From the NCBI GenBank assembly GCA_018668195.1, contig JABITU010000039.1, forward strand, positions 1-6,539: 6,539 nt of DNA, written 5' to 3'. Under the pieces are notes generated by a model. The model had not been told where the DNA came from. It searched no databases and worked only from the letters and a program-made list of their open reading frames with translations. This DNA is from Tateyamaria sp. Its GTDB lineage: Bacteria > Pseudomonadota > Alphaproteobacteria > Rhodobacterales > Rhodobacteraceae. Each line of letters opens with the position of its first letter. The stretch's first letter is position 1. Below, piece by piece: positions 6,471 through 6,539 of this stretch. Made by a program: the position numbers and the translations under genes.

Positions 6471-6539
6471 GTCGTCAGTCCACTGTTCGATGAATAAGCT
6501 TTCGCTGGTAAATCCCACTTCGCGTGCGAGGCGACGACC
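6471..6539 (-). other. Possible 3' end of an upstream minus-strand gene
   Basis: Upstream of the M20 ATG, one minus-strand frame ends in TGA at 6475-6477, four bases before the ATG, and is open to the window edge (about 20 codons). The frame of the M20 gene itself is also open to the edge. Either could be the tail of an upstream co-transcribed gene, or the M20 protein could be longer. Too little sequence is present to identify anything. Confidence 0.2.

Noticed and set aside
6210..6497. 95-codon + strand reading frame, and other long frames opposite deoA, deoB and the M20 gene
   Set aside because: All are antisense to genes with complete catalytic motifs and show no family features of their own.
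1..6539. CRISPR arrays, tRNA genes, riboswitches, tandem repeats
   Set aside because: I looked for regularly spaced repeats and for structured RNA landmarks on both strands and saw none that I could support.

Overview
The window looks like a piece of an alphaproteobacterial chromosome, probably Rhodobacterales-like. This is an inference from the cdd-deoA-deoB gene order, the style of the encoded proteins and the fairly GC-rich left third; no rRNA or other marker settles it.

Left block (1-2784, + strand): a nucleoside-salvage operon. It starts with the C-terminal two thirds of a cytidine deaminase (cdd, cut by the window edge), followed by thymidine phosphorylase (deoA) and phosphopentomutase (deoB). 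Each junction overlaps by 1-4 bases, so translation is probably coupled. Together they turn cytidine/deoxycytidine into uridine/deoxyuridine, release the base and (deoxy)ribose-1-phosphate, and isomerise the sugar phosphate to the 5-phosphate for central metabolism.

Middle block (2785-3942): no intact gene. Read on the minus strand it holds a badly decayed IS3-family insertion sequence. About 210 codons of the orfB transposase can be followed through two frameshifts and at least six stop codons. All three catalytic DDE residues remain at the exact DD(35)E spacing. A weaker orfA-like helix-turn-helix remnant lies next to it, apparently joined by an internal deletion. A 7-bp inverted pair at 2864-2870 and 3864-3870 may mark the old ends. 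The scar lies between a GC-rich and a less GC-rich block.

Right block (3943-6539): a two-gene + strand operon encodes a fold-type II PLP-dependent dehydratase of the threonine/serine dehydratase group and an archetypal RidA enamine/imine deaminase, joined by a 1-base overlap behind a good ribosome binding site. RidA hydrolyses the reactive product that such dehydratases release, so the pair forms a coherent biochemical unit. Converging on it, with only 3 bases between stop codons, is a minus-strand M20-family deacylase of the ArgE type with all metal ligands. The three genes may form a small amino-acid or N-acyl-amino-acid catabolic module; the substrate cannot be read from the sequence.

No tRNA, rRNA, CRISPR array or phage gene was recognised. 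I see no convincing wholly new system. The best observations are the IS3 fossil, the dehydratase-RidA coupling and the composition break at the scar.
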